In this document: piece by piece, positions 43,862-51,366 of the stretch
Layout: every line of letters starts with the position of its first letter
Numbering within the stretch: position 1 is the stretch's first letter
Assembly: GCF_014836335.1 (NCBI RefSeq)
Contig: NZ_JACSRA010000028.1
Coordinates: 1-60,368, forward strand
DNA length: 60,368 nt
Source: Clostridium cibarium
GTDB lineage: Bacteria; Bacillota; Clostridia; Clostridiales; Clostridiaceae
Reading direction: 5' to 3'
Position numbers and translations under genes: made by a program
The notes under the pieces: model-generated
Database searches by the model: none
Told to the model about the DNA's origin: nothing
Seen by the model: the letters and a program-made list of their open reading frames with translations, nothing else

Positions 43862-43940
43862 ATATTCCAAAGAATATATATTCTTGTATGGTAATATTCT
43901 TCAGAATATGCTGCGAAAATGCGGGTTAAGAGGAACTTGA
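43862..43940. repeat. Dispersed palindromic repeat, copy 2
   Basis: Two ATGGTAATATTC units flank inverted AGAATAT blocks; bases ~43884-43920 match the reverse complement of 2783-2818 with two mismatches over ~36 bases. The element sits just after the NTF2-like gene and could fold as a 3' hairpin. Confidence 0.6.
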
Positions 43941-44110
43941 ATGAAAATATAATAAAATTTAAGCTATTTAGCTTAAAAAGAAAAAAGAAATATGTATATG
44001 CAAATGAGCTAGTTAATTTACTGGTTCATTTTTTTATTCCTACTACCAAATTCGACAAGAAAAGCTAAATGTTTTATACTTATAGTATATTTTTTTACTG
44101 GAGGAATGCA

Positions 44111-44563
44111 ATGGATATATTTGATCAAATGATATTATATTTTAAGTTTTTTTGTGCTATTTTTATTATAACTACGATACTAAATAAATTATTGTTTAAA
44201 GATTTAAACGCAAATGATGGATATTATTATACTAGTAAGGAAATTCAAGAATCAAATGAAAGGCTTAGAAAGAGCATTTTAATAATTAAAGGTATTAGTT
44301 GTTTTTTTACAGTTTCAATAGGTATAATTGGACTTTTTATAGTTGTAGCTTCTTTGGGATTTGCTGGAGCAGGTGGTAATTCTGGCGGTGGATCAAGTTA
44401 TTCATCAGAAGATAATAACATACATCATGTAAGACCAAATGATGTACAGGATTATTATAGACAGGATGGTACTCATGTTGATGGATATCATAGAGGTGGA
44501 GATGAAGGCTATTATAGAAGTAATCCAGATGGAAGAACAGATAATAATCTGAACTCTCGTTAA
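44111..44563 (+). CDS. Two-TM protein with a glycine/serine linker and His/Tyr-rich tail
   Basis: The 150-residue protein has TM helices at ~8-26 and ~62-86, a flexible GAGGNSGGGSSYSS linker, then a polar tail with VRPNDVQDYYRQDGTHVDGY and GYYRSNPDGRTDNN. The tail's V-x-G-Y-x-R and Y-Y-R-S-N-P-D-G units resemble a short motif seen at C-termini of many bacterial and phage small proteins. Function unknown. I start at ATG 44111 (GGAGG upstream); an in-frame ATG at 44069 lacks a ribosome site. Confidence 0.7.
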   Translation: MDIFDQMILYFKFFCAIFIITTILNKLLFKDLNANDGYYYTSKEIQESNERLRKSILIIKGISCFFTVSIGIIGLFIVVASLGFAGAGGNSGGGSSYSSEDNNIHHVRPNDVQDYYRQDGTHVDGYHRGGDEGYYRSNPDGRTDNNLNSR

Positions 44564-44629
44564 ATTACAAGCTTTATGAGAAGAAATATACAAATTGTTA
44601 AGTTAATATATTAGAGAATTAGGGATGCA

Positions 44630-44675
44630 TACATCTAGTGGTGAAATAAGAACTACGATGTATGTCTTTTTTTAT
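44630..44675 (+). terminator. Intrinsic terminator
   Basis: CATACATCTAGT (44630-44641) pairs with ACTACGATGTATG (44654-44666), one bulge, followed by TCTTTTTTT. Confidence 0.75.
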
Positions 44676-44824
44676 GGAAAATCATAAAAAATGTGAAGCT
44701 AAAGGATAGAGTGAGGCTAGTTTTGGTTTCATTATGTGGTAAAATTAGTTAATGGATATAAAATAATATAGAAGTATATTTTGGTTGAAGTAATTATCGC
44801 TAAAGTTTTTGGAGGAAAATTTAT

Positions 44825-45250
44825 ATGAGCAAGTATATTATAAGAGAAAGTAAAAATGAAGAAGCAGATTTAATTGTTGATAAGATAGTTGAATACAATT
44901 TATCAAAAGTGCCACTAAAACAGGAAATTGATTTTTTGTGGATAAATAGAGTTATTGAGGACATGGATGGAGAGATTGTTGCTGGAATACTTAGCAAGAT
45001 GTATTGCTGGAATTGTTTGTATATAGATACATTATGGGTTAAGGAAGAGTATAGAAAAGACGGGCTAGGTTCTAAATTATTAAAAGAGATTGAAAAGGCC
45101 GCAAAAGAAAAAGGATGCCACTTAATTCATTTAGACACCTTTGATTTTCAAGCTAAGGACTTTTATCTAAAGTATGGGTACGAGGTATTTGGAATATTAG
45201 ATGAGTGTCCAGAAGGTCATAAAAGATATTATATGAAAAAGAATATTTAA
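44825..45250 (+). CDS. GNAT family N-acetyltransferase
   Basis: The 141-residue protein has the GNAT acetyl-CoA site: YIDTLWVKEEYRKDGLGSKLLKEIEKAAKEKG (motif A, R/Q-x-x-G-x-G/A as RKDGLGS) then IHLDTFDFQAKDFYLKYGYEVFG. It transfers an acetyl group to an unknown small molecule or protein. GGAGG precedes the ATG. It opens a run of four small enzyme genes in the same direction. Confidence 0.9.
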   Translation: MSKYIIRESKNEEADLIVDKIVEYNLSKVPLKQEIDFLWINRVIEDMDGEIVAGILSKMYCWNCLYIDTLWVKEEYRKDGLGSKLLKEIEKAAKEKGCHLIHLDTFDFQAKDFYLKYGYEVFGILDECPEGHKRYYMKKNI

Positions 45251-45333
45251 GCAGTAGGGAATTAATAAAATTATTATACAAATAATGAGTCGTTTTTATA
45301 AAGCAATTGTGATTAAAATTATAGGAGAGTAAA

Positions 45334-45840
45334 GTGATGAAAAATCTTATTTTTATAAATGGAACTATGGGGGTAGGAAAAACAGCAACAAGCAAAGAAT
45401 TGCAGAAAATGTTACCTAATTGCGTTTTTCTTGATGGTGATTGGTGCTGGGATATGTCTCCCTTTATTATAACGACTGAAACCAAAAAGATGGTTGTAGA
45501 TAATATTAGTTACATCTTAAATAATTTCATTTTATGTTCAGAATATGAAAATGTTATTTTTTGTTGGGTAATGCATGAGCAAGCCATTTTTAATGATGTA
45601 TTATCTAGACTGAAGAAAGATGATTGTACATTATATAAATTTTCTCTTGTATGCTCAGAACAATCATTAATTGCACGAATTACAAAGGATATTAAAGAAG
45701 GGGTAAGGAAGAAAGATGTTATTGAAAGAAGTGTGCCAAGATTAAAAAACTATTTTGAAATGGATACAGAAAAAATTGATGTAAGTGAGATTTCTGCTAA
45801 AGAAACAGCAGAAATAATATATAAGTATATAATACATTAA
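45334..45840 (+). CDS. P-loop NTPase / small-molecule kinase-like protein
   Basis: The 168-residue protein has a Walker A loop (FINGTMGVGKTATSKEL; GxMGVGKT) and DGDWCWDMSPF, where a nucleoside- or shikimate-type kinase places its acceptor site. Later helices include RITKDIKEGVRKKDVIERSVPRL, which may form the lid. This looks like an AAA/AadK-like 'AAA family ATPase' kinase often found in resistance neighbourhoods. Substrate unknown. The ATG follows TAGGAGAG. Confidence 0.8.
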   Translation: MMKNLIFINGTMGVGKTATSKELQKMLPNCVFLDGDWCWDMSPFIITTETKKMVVDNISYILNNFILCSEYENVIFCWVMHEQAIFNDVLSRLKKDDCTLYKFSLVCSEQSLIARITKDIKEGVRKKDVIERSVPRLKNYFEMDTEKIDVSEISAKETAEIIYKYIIH

Positions 45841-45916
45841 CTATAATTATTATATTAAGATCTTATAAAGCCATTAAAAAACTAAGAGAATCTTTTTATT
45901 TATGTAGGAGGAAGCT

Positions 45917-46537
45917 ATGAATAAGGATAAGGTTTATCCAAGAACAGGTGACAAAGAGACGGTATACTTAAAGTCAACTATTACAAAGCCTAATATTACT
46001 GTTGGGGATTATACTATGTATAATGATTTTGTAAATGATCCAACAAAGTTTGAAACTAACAATGTTTTATATCATTACCCAATTAATGATGATAAATTAA
46101 TAATTGGTAAGTACTGTTCTATTGCTTGTGGTGCAAAATTTATGTTTACTTCTGGAAATCATAATATGAATTCACTTTCAACTTACCCATTTCCAATTTT
46201 TTATGAAGAATGGGAGTTAAATGGTGTTGATATAAAAAATGCGTGGAATAATAATGGAGATATTGTAATAGGAAATGATGTTTGGATTGGTTATGAAGCA
46301 GTAATAATGCAAGGAGTTCATATAGGTGATGGTGCAATAATAGGAACGAGGGCTGTTGTAACAAAAGATGTTCCTCCATATACAATTGTAGCAGGAGTAC
46401 CTGCTAAAGAGATTAGAAAACGCTTTTCTAAAGATATAGTAGCAAAATTATTAGAACTCAAATGGTGGAATTGGGATGATGAAACTATTCAAAGAAATCT
46501 ACCTAATATTATGAAGGGAAATGTTAATGGATTTTGA
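45917..46537 (+). CDS. Xenobiotic acetyltransferase, Vat/CatB type
   Basis: The 206-residue protein is a left-handed beta-helix O-acetyltransferase of the Vat/CatB family: YHYPINDDKLIIGKYCSIACGAKFMF, catalytic H in TSGNHNMNSLSTYPF, then hexapeptide repeats GDIVIGNDVWIGYEAVIMQG, GAIIGTRAVVTKDVPPY and the WWNWDDETI tail. Relatives acetylate streptogramin A or chloramphenicol; whether this one confers resistance cannot be told by eye. The ATG follows AGGAGGAA. Confidence 0.88.
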   Translation: MNKDKVYPRTGDKETVYLKSTITKPNITVGDYTMYNDFVNDPTKFETNNVLYHYPINDDKLIIGKYCSIACGAKFMFTSGNHNMNSLSTYPFPIFYEEWELNGVDIKNAWNNNGDIVIGNDVWIGYEAVIMQGVHIGDGAIIGTRAVVTKDVPPYTIVAGVPAKEIRKRFSKDIVAKLLELKWWNWDDETIQRNLPNIMKGNVNGF

Positions 46538-46678
46538 AACTTGTTTTAATATATATCAATCAATTTTGATGGAAGGTGCTTTGGGAGGAAGGCTAAAACC
46601 AGAATTTAACATTTATAAAATCTTAAGAGGATGTGTGGTACTGACAATACTTATATTGAGGAAATAGCAAAAAGGTGA
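46527..46678 (+). pseudogene. Remnant of a homocysteine S-methyltransferase gene with a large internal deletion
   Basis: ATG 46527 opens MDFETCFNIYQSILMEGALG then GRLKPEFNIYKILRG, matching the N-terminus (ILMEGAxGERLKxEY) of homocysteine S-methyltransferases. One base later in frame, 46632-46678 reads CGTDNTYIEEIAKR-stop, matching the family's C-terminus with the zinc motif GGCCGTDNTHIEEIAKR. About 250 central codons are missing and one T is lost in the GGATGTGTGG join. The result is not a functional enzyme. It overlaps the last bases of the acetyltransferase gene. Confidence 0.75.
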
Positions 46679-46717
46679 AAGCAAGATCAATTGAATATTA
46701 TGCTACTGGAGGAAAAG

Positions 46718-47266
46718 ATGGTTGTTGAAGAGAAAAGAATAGAATGTAAAAACATAAACTGGATACTTCGTTGTCCAACAAAATATGATGCAATGGAATT
46801 ATCCAAACTAAGAGTTAAAATTGATGGAGAAACAGAAAATCTTGATAGAGAATCTGGTGAAGGGTTACTAACACCCGAAGATTTTGAAGAACTTATTTAT
46901 GAAGATTCAATAGATGAAAAGCATATGTTTTTAGTTGCAGAAGTAGAAGGTAAAATTGTTGGGTTTACTCGTTGTGAAGGAAGTAAGTTGAGTAGATTCA
47001 GACATAAAGCAGAGTTTGGAATATGTATATCTAAAGAATACTGGGGATATGGAATTGGTAAAGTAATGATAGAAAATATCTTGATGTGGGCAGATACTGC
47101 TGGAATTAAGAAAATTTCATTAAGTGTAGTACAAACAAATAAAAAGGCAATTCATTTATATAAAAAATACGGATTTGTAGAAGAAGGAGTATTAATAAAT
47201 GACCGTATCCATAAGGATGGGAATTATTACAATACCGTTATGATGGGAAGAATATTAGATAAGTAA
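46718..47266 (+). CDS. GNAT family N-acetyltransferase
   Basis: The 182-residue protein fits the RimI/RimJ-like GNAT group: the N-terminal LRCPTKYDAMELSKLRVKID, strand FLVAEVEGKIVGFTRCEGS, motif A FGICISKEYWGYGIGKVMIENILMWADTAGI, and motif B ISLSVVQTNKKAIHLYKKYGFVEEG. Acceptor unknown. I start at ATG 46718 (GGAGG five bases upstream) rather than TTG 46691 or ATG 46700. Confidence 0.9.
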   Translation: MVVEEKRIECKNINWILRCPTKYDAMELSKLRVKIDGETENLDRESGEGLLTPEDFEELIYEDSIDEKHMFLVAEVEGKIVGFTRCEGSKLSRFRHKAEFGICISKEYWGYGIGKVMIENILMWADTAGIKKISLSVVQTNKKAIHLYKKYGFVEEGVLINDRIHKDGNYYNTVMMGRILDK

Positions 47267-47337
47267 GTACTAGAAACTAAAATAGAAAACAACATGTTAA
47301 ACTAAGTGTTTTTTTATATTATACAAAAAAATAAATT

Positions 47338-47368
47338 AATGAGCCTATATTTTTTAGGCTCATTTTTA
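47338..47368 (+). terminator. Intrinsic terminator
   Basis: AATGAGCCT (47338-47346) pairs with AGGCTCATT (47356-47364), followed by TTTTA. Confidence 0.8.
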
Positions 47369-47619
47369 TTTTAAAGAATTAATTTAAATTAGCAATTAGA
47401 AGATAACTGATTAATGAATATTGTATTTAGAGTTATAGTCAAATGTAAAAAATGTGGATTAAAATGTAATATATTTAAATTTATTTGATTTTACGATCAA
47501 ATTTTTGCATTTAAGGAAATATGTGTTTATTTTAATTGGATATTATGAGAACATATAATTGAAATTGAGTTAATAATTGTAAAAACAAGAGATATTAAAA
47601 AAACATTGGGGGAGGTAAC
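47369..47619. other. Leader region of the RiPP operon
   Basis: The 250 bases before the radical SAM gene are A/T-rich with no gene. A TATAAT at ~47556 (in ACATATAATTG) has no clear -35, and a GGGGGAGG ribosome site lies at ~47608. No operator or riboswitch is recognisable. Confidence 0.4.
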
Positions 47620-49032
47620 ATGGAAAAGCCATTTATTCATTTATTATCATCAATTAATGGTTTTTATTTCTATGATGTAAATAGAAATGAGATTGTAAAT
47701 GTTGATAAAGACGTTTATGACTTTTTGATAAAGTTATTAAATGATGAAGAAGTTATACCAAATAAAGAAGTAAAAAACAAGGTTAGTGAATTAAAGGAAA
47801 ATAATTATTTGTCAAGCAATACTATAAAGGAAATTAAGCATCCTGAAAGTGATAAATTAGAATATCATCTAGATAGACATATTGATCAAATTACGCTTCA
47901 GGTAACTCAAAATTGTAATTTGAGATGCTCATATTGTGCCTATTCTAAGTTTGATAATTTAAGTCAAAGAAATCGTTCTAATAAGGATATGTCAATAGAA
48001 ACTGCAAAAAAAGCTGTTGATTTTTTACTTCAACATTCTAGCGATAGTGATAAGGTTGTTATTTCATTTTATGGTGGAGAACCTTTATTGAAATTTAACT
48101 TTATTAAGGAAGTAATTTCATATGCACAAGAAAACTTTATTGGAAAAGAGTTGAGTTTTGCGTTAACTACAAATGCTACATTATTAACTGAAGAAATAAT
48201 GGAATACTCAATAAATAATAATCTTGACATAATGATAAGCTTAGATGGACCAGAAGAAATACATGATTTAAATAGAAGATTTGCGGATGGAACTGGTTCA
48301 TTTATGAAAATAGTAGAGAATTTACAGAAATTAAAGAATAAGTACGGTGATGAGCTTAAGAATATTTTAAGAATTAACACAGTAATGGATCCTAAAAATG
48401 ATTTGGATAAAATGAATACTATTTTTGAAAATGAAATTTTTAAAGGTTTACCTGTTAGTTCAGTTATTGTTGAAAATTTTTTCTCCAATGAGCAAACAGT
48501 TTATTCAAATAAATTTCTTGAAAAATATTTCTATCAAATATTTATTGGAATTTTAGACTTAATTGGGGCAGTTAAAGATTTAAATACATATCCATTAATT
48601 GCAAGTGTAATTAATGCTATTTATACCTTTGAAGAAAATATGACTGTAGCTAAAGGGCTTCCAGAAGTTGGGGCTCCAGGTGGTCCATGCGTACCAGGTA
48701 AAAGAAGATTGTTTGTAGCTGTTGATGGTGAATTTTTTCCTTGTGAAAAAGTTAGTGAAGTTTCTAAAGTTATGAATATAGGAAACCTAGATAATGGATT
48801 TGAAGTGAAAAAGGCAGATGATTTGTTAAATATAGGACGATTGACTCCGGTAGAGTGTAAAAAGTGCTGGGCTTTTAGAAAATGCAATATATGTGCTAGA
48901 AAACTCGAAAAGGAAGGAAAGTTATCTGGGGATGAAAAGTTATCAATGTGTGGAGATGTTAGGGCATCTGTAGAAGAGGATTTGAAAAAATTCATTTTAC
49001 TTAAAGAATGTAGAACAATTTATAAAATATAA
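47620..49032 (+). CDS. ccpM: Radical SAM/SPASM Cys-rich-peptide maturase (CcpM type)
   Basis: The 470-residue enzyme has an N-terminal peptide-binding (RRE-like) region (~1-85; FIHLLSSINGFYFYDVNRNE), the radical SAM motif CNLRCSYC near residue 105, GGEPLL, and a C-terminal SPASM cluster region: GGPCVPGKRRLFV, FPCEKVSEVSKVMNIGNL and CKKCWAFRKCNICARK..CGD. This is the pattern of CcpM (TIGR04068), which modifies cysteine-rich clostridial peptides of the CLI_3235 type, probably through carbon-sulfur chemistry. The downstream TIGR04066-like, carrier and CxCxCxCxC precursor genes support this. GGGGGAGG precedes the ATG. Confidence 0.9.
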   Translation: MEKPFIHLLSSINGFYFYDVNRNEIVNVDKDVYDFLIKLLNDEEVIPNKEVKNKVSELKENNYLSSNTIKEIKHPESDKLEYHLDRHIDQITLQVTQNCNLRCSYCAYSKFDNLSQRNRSNKDMSIETAKKAVDFLLQHSSDSDKVVISFYGGEPLLKFNFIKEVISYAQENFIGKELSFALTTNATLLTEEIMEYSINNNLDIMISLDGPEEIHDLNRRFADGTGSFMKIVENLQKLKNKYGDELKNILRINTVMDPKNDLDKMNTIFENEIFKGLPVSSVIVENFFSNEQTVYSNKFLEKYFYQIFIGILDLIGAVKDLNTYPLIASVINAIYTFEENMTVAKGLPEVGAPGGPCVPGKRRLFVAVDGEFFPCEKVSEVSKVMNIGNLDNGFEVKKADDLLNIGRLTPVECKKCWAFRKCNICARKLEKEGKLSGDEKLSMCGDVRASVEEDLKKFILLKECRTIYKI

Positions 49033-49105
49033 TTAGAGAAAAAATATTATGGGAGGAAATACATTTTAATAAAACATTAGTTTATTTTATGTATAATACA
49101 AGTTT

Positions 49106-50251
49106 ATGAAGAAAAAAGTTTTAATTTATCCATTTTCAAATAAGTTTTTTCCGGTAATGAAAGAACTTATTAATAAAACAGATGAATATGAAATTATGTC
49201 TGTGGTAACTCCAAAAACTTGGTTTTTAGTTAAAGAAAACAATGATGTAAGTGAAATTAATAACAGTAACTATTTGGGGATTGCAATATCTAATAATTTC
49301 ATAGAAGAAATAGAAAAATGCGATACAGTTATAATTGCTGATTGTAATAATGAAAAGATAATGTATAGCGATATAGTAAGTAAAATTAGAACTAGCATTA
49401 AATTTAATAAAAATGTTATATGCTGTTTTAAATTAGAGGATAAAGATATTTTACAAATAAATGAATTAAGCAAAAAAAGTAATGTTAAGTTTGAATATTT
49501 AAATGAAGTAGATAAAAGTCTTGAAGGGATAGAGACACTGGAACAAGATAAGGTGGGCATTTATTCAAGAATATACAAGCCTGATTCACCAGTTATTTTT
49601 GTAGGAAAATTGATAGATGAATTAGAGTCAACATTTAGTTTGGTTTCTATTTCTGAAAATTATAAAAAGGAAGGATATAATGTTGTAACAATTAGTTTAA
49701 ATAGTAATTGTAGAATGCTAGGCTATTTAGCTTTTCCTAATTTTATATTTGAGTCAAATATTTCAGTAGAAAAGAAAATATTTTTGTTTAACTATTATAT
49801 ACAGGAAATAGAGAAAAGATATAGACCAGATCTTATTGTTGTTCAATTGCCTGGTGGAATGATGAAATATTCAGATATTATTACTAATGGCTTTGGAGTT
49901 TATCCATATTTAATTTCACAAGCTCTTTCAAGTGATTATTTTGTTTTAGTTACTCCTTTTAGTGAAATGGAGGAAGAGTTTTATGAAAGCTTAAGTGAAT
50001 GTTTCTGGCATCGTTTTGGATTTAAAATTAATGTAATAAATATGTTAAATACAACATTGGATGTTGCTTATTCAATAGAACAACGTAAAGTTGATTTGGA
50101 TTGCTTGCCAGTGAAAAATGTAGATGAAATTATTTTGAAGAAATTTCAAAATTCCAAGATATCGGTATTTAATCCGTTAAGTGACAAGGATTGTGAAAAG
50201 ATGTTTAGAAATTCTGTTTCTACATTAACAAGTTATGTTAGCGTAGTGTAG
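49106..50251 (+). CDS. TIGR04066-type peptide maturation system protein
   Basis: The 381-residue soluble protein (KKKVLIYPFSNKFFPVMKEL, CDTVIIADCNNEKI, SPVIFVGKLIDELESTFSLV, YRPDLIVVQLPGGMMKYSD) fits the TIGR04066 family that accompanies CcpM and a carrier-related protein. It looks like two Rossmann-like layers, an N-terminal half and a DUF1611-like GTPase-like C-terminal half. Its reaction is unknown. No ribosome site is evident before ATG 49106: TATAATACAAGTTT lies directly upstream, while GGGAGG at 49052 is 48 bases away. Fifteen bases separate it from the carrier gene. The downstream protease resembles it. Confidence 0.82.
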   Translation: MKKKVLIYPFSNKFFPVMKELINKTDEYEIMSVVTPKTWFLVKENNDVSEINNSNYLGIAISNNFIEEIEKCDTVIIADCNNEKIMYSDIVSKIRTSIKFNKNVICCFKLEDKDILQINELSKKSNVKFEYLNEVDKSLEGIETLEQDKVGIYSRIYKPDSPVIFVGKLIDELESTFSLVSISENYKKEGYNVVTISLNSNCRMLGYLAFPNFIFESNISVEKKIFLFNYYIQEIEKRYRPDLIVVQLPGGMMKYSDIITNGFGVYPYLISQALSSDYFVLVTPFSEMEEEFYESLSECFWHRFGFKINVINMLNTTLDVAYSIEQRKVDLDCLPVKNVDEIILKKFQNSKISVFNPLSDKDCEKMFRNSVSTLTSYVSVV

Positions 50252-50265
50252 CTGGAGGTATTTAT

Positions 50266-50517
50266 ATGGAAAATATAACAGAAGAAATTATTAAAATTCT
50301 AAATTTTGTAAAGCCACAAAAAGAATTATACATTGAAGAAAATTTTAATACTCCTTTGACAGGGAAAATGCTATTTTCATCAGTTGATATGGTGTATGTT
50401 TTTTTAGAAATTCAGAAACATTTTAATATTAAATTAGGAGCTGAGGATCTAGAAAATTATAAGTTCAATTCAATTAATGGAATTAGAGATGCTGTTTTTA
50501 ATGCTTCGAAGTTTTAA
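50266..50517 (+). CDS. Acyl-carrier-related peptide maturation protein (TIGR04069-like)
   Basis: The 83-residue protein resembles an acyl carrier protein: helix 1 NITEEIIKILNFVKPQKELY, an LTGKMLFSSVDMVYVFLEIQ segment where the phosphopantetheine serine would be (motif M-L-F-S-S-V-D-M), and the last helix GAEDLENYKFNSINGIRDAVF. The usual D-S-L is replaced by S-S-V, so attachment of the prosthetic group is uncertain. It matches the ACP-related member of CLI_3235 clusters. GGAGG precedes the ATG. The last 24 bases are repeated downstream. Confidence 0.82.
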   Translation: MENITEEIIKILNFVKPQKELYIEENFNTPLTGKMLFSSVDMVYVFLEIQKHFNIKLGAEDLENYKFNSINGIRDAVFNASKF

Positions 50518-50669
50518 TAAACGTAATAATTGTTTGCAAGATGTCATCTGCTTAGAAGATTATTTTTTCTATAGTAGTTGAAAATCTTTCAATATATGAT
50601 TTGAAAATTAAATTTAAGATTTAGTATTTTAAATCAAGTTAAGCAATATAAAGAAAGGGGGAATAATAT

Positions 50670-50840
50670 ATGAAAAAGCTAGGTAAAAATAATATGGTTG
50701 AGTCTAACACAATACAAGCATATACGTACAAGTGTGGATGTTACTGTTATTGTGGATGTCAAGCATGGTATCACCCATCATCTGCAAGCCATGCAACAAA
50801 GGAAGCACTTAGTTATGCTGCAACACTTCAGGAACGTTAA
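50670..50840 (+). CDS. CLI_3235-type bacteriocin precursor peptide 1
   Basis: The 56-residue frame begins MKKLGKNNMVESNTIQAY, a leader like other CLI_3235 precursors (K-x-x-V-E-x-N-T-x-E/Q-A-Y), and has cysteines at 22, 24, 26, 28 and 30, alternating CxCxCxCxC with Tyr/Gly between. The follower CQAWYHPSSASHATKEALSY is identical in precursor 2. GGGGGAA precedes the ATG. The cysteines are the likely targets of the CcpM radical SAM enzyme. The mature product, if any, cannot be predicted. Confidence 0.85.
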   Translation: MKKLGKNNMVESNTIQAYTYKCGCYCYCGCQAWYHPSSASHATKEALSYAATLQER

Positions 50841-50848
50841 TTTTTATT

Positions 50849-50887
50849 AAACCAAAGGATGTTATTTATAATAACATCCTTTGGTTT
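50849..50887 (+). terminator. Hairpin after precursor 1
   Basis: An 18-bp perfect stem (AAACCAAAGGATGTTATT with its complement) and a 3-base loop, without a strong T run. It probably protects the precursor mRNA or partly terminates, giving more precursor than downstream mRNA. Confidence 0.7.
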
Positions 50888-51087
50888 AATACCTATAATA
50901 TTTCAGGGAAGTTTTTAATGCTTTGAAATTTTAATAAACATAATGATTGTTTGTAAGATATCACCTAATTAGAATGGTGTTTATTCTATAGTGGTTGAGA
51001 ATCTTTCAATATATGATTTGAGAATTAAATTTAGAATTTAATGTTTCAAGTCTAAAATTAAGCTATACAGAAGGGGGGGAATAACAT

Positions 51088-51258
51088 ATGAAGAAGTTGC
51101 TTAAAAATAATGTGAATGAATCTAATACAATACAAGCATATATTGGACAATGTTCATGTAGATGTTATTGTGGCTGTCAAGCATGGTATCATCCATCATC
51201 TGCAAGCCATGCAACAAAAGAAGCGCTTAGTTATGCGGAAACATATTTGGAGATCTAA
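51088..51258 (+). CDS. CLI_3235-type bacteriocin precursor peptide 2
   Basis: The 56-residue frame begins MKKLLKNNVNESNTIQAY and has cysteines at exactly the same positions as precursor 1 (22, 24, 26, 28, 30); the residues between them differ (S, R, Y, G against G, Y, Y, G). The segment from C30 to residue 50 is identical. The C-terminus (ETYLEI) differs. AGGGGGGG precedes the ATG. It is a paralogue by tandem duplication; differing inter-cysteine residues suggest diversification of the product. Confidence 0.85.
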   Translation: MKKLLKNNVNESNTIQAYIGQCSCRCYCGCQAWYHPSSASHATKEALSYAETYLEI

Positions 51259-51266
51259 TTTATATT

Positions 51267-51306
51267 AGACAGAAAGAGGTTATTTATGAATAATCTCTTT
51301 CTGTTT
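51267..51306 (+). terminator. Hairpin after precursor 2
   Basis: An 18-bp stem (AGACAGAAAGAGGTTATT with AATAATCTCTTTCTGTTT, two G-T pairs) placed exactly like the hairpin after precursor 1. The loop-proximal GTTATT..AATAA part is shared; the outer stem differs with compensating changes. Confidence 0.7.
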
Positions 51307-51366
51307 AATTATTAGAGTAGAAATACTAATAAGTTAAGTATTATTTTAGGAGATTATATTTTTATT

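Larger units (their letters stand above)
50494..50890 (+). repeat. Tandem duplication, unit 1 (precursor 1)
   Basis: The unit starts inside the end of the carrier gene (GTTTTTAATGCTTCGAAG) and includes a ~150-base leader, precursor 1 and its 3' hairpin. The leader shares CTATAGT.GTTGA.AATCTTTCAATATATGATTTGA with unit 2. Unit 2 lies ~417 bases downstream. Confidence 0.8.
50911..51308 (+). repeat. Tandem duplication, unit 2 (precursor 2)
   Basis: The second copy begins with a vestige of the carrier gene's end (GTTTTTAATGCTTTGAAA at 50911), now non-coding, then a diverged leader, precursor 2 and a matching hairpin. Identity with unit 1 is highest in the peptide and in the leader stretch ending near 51040. 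Confidence 0.8.
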
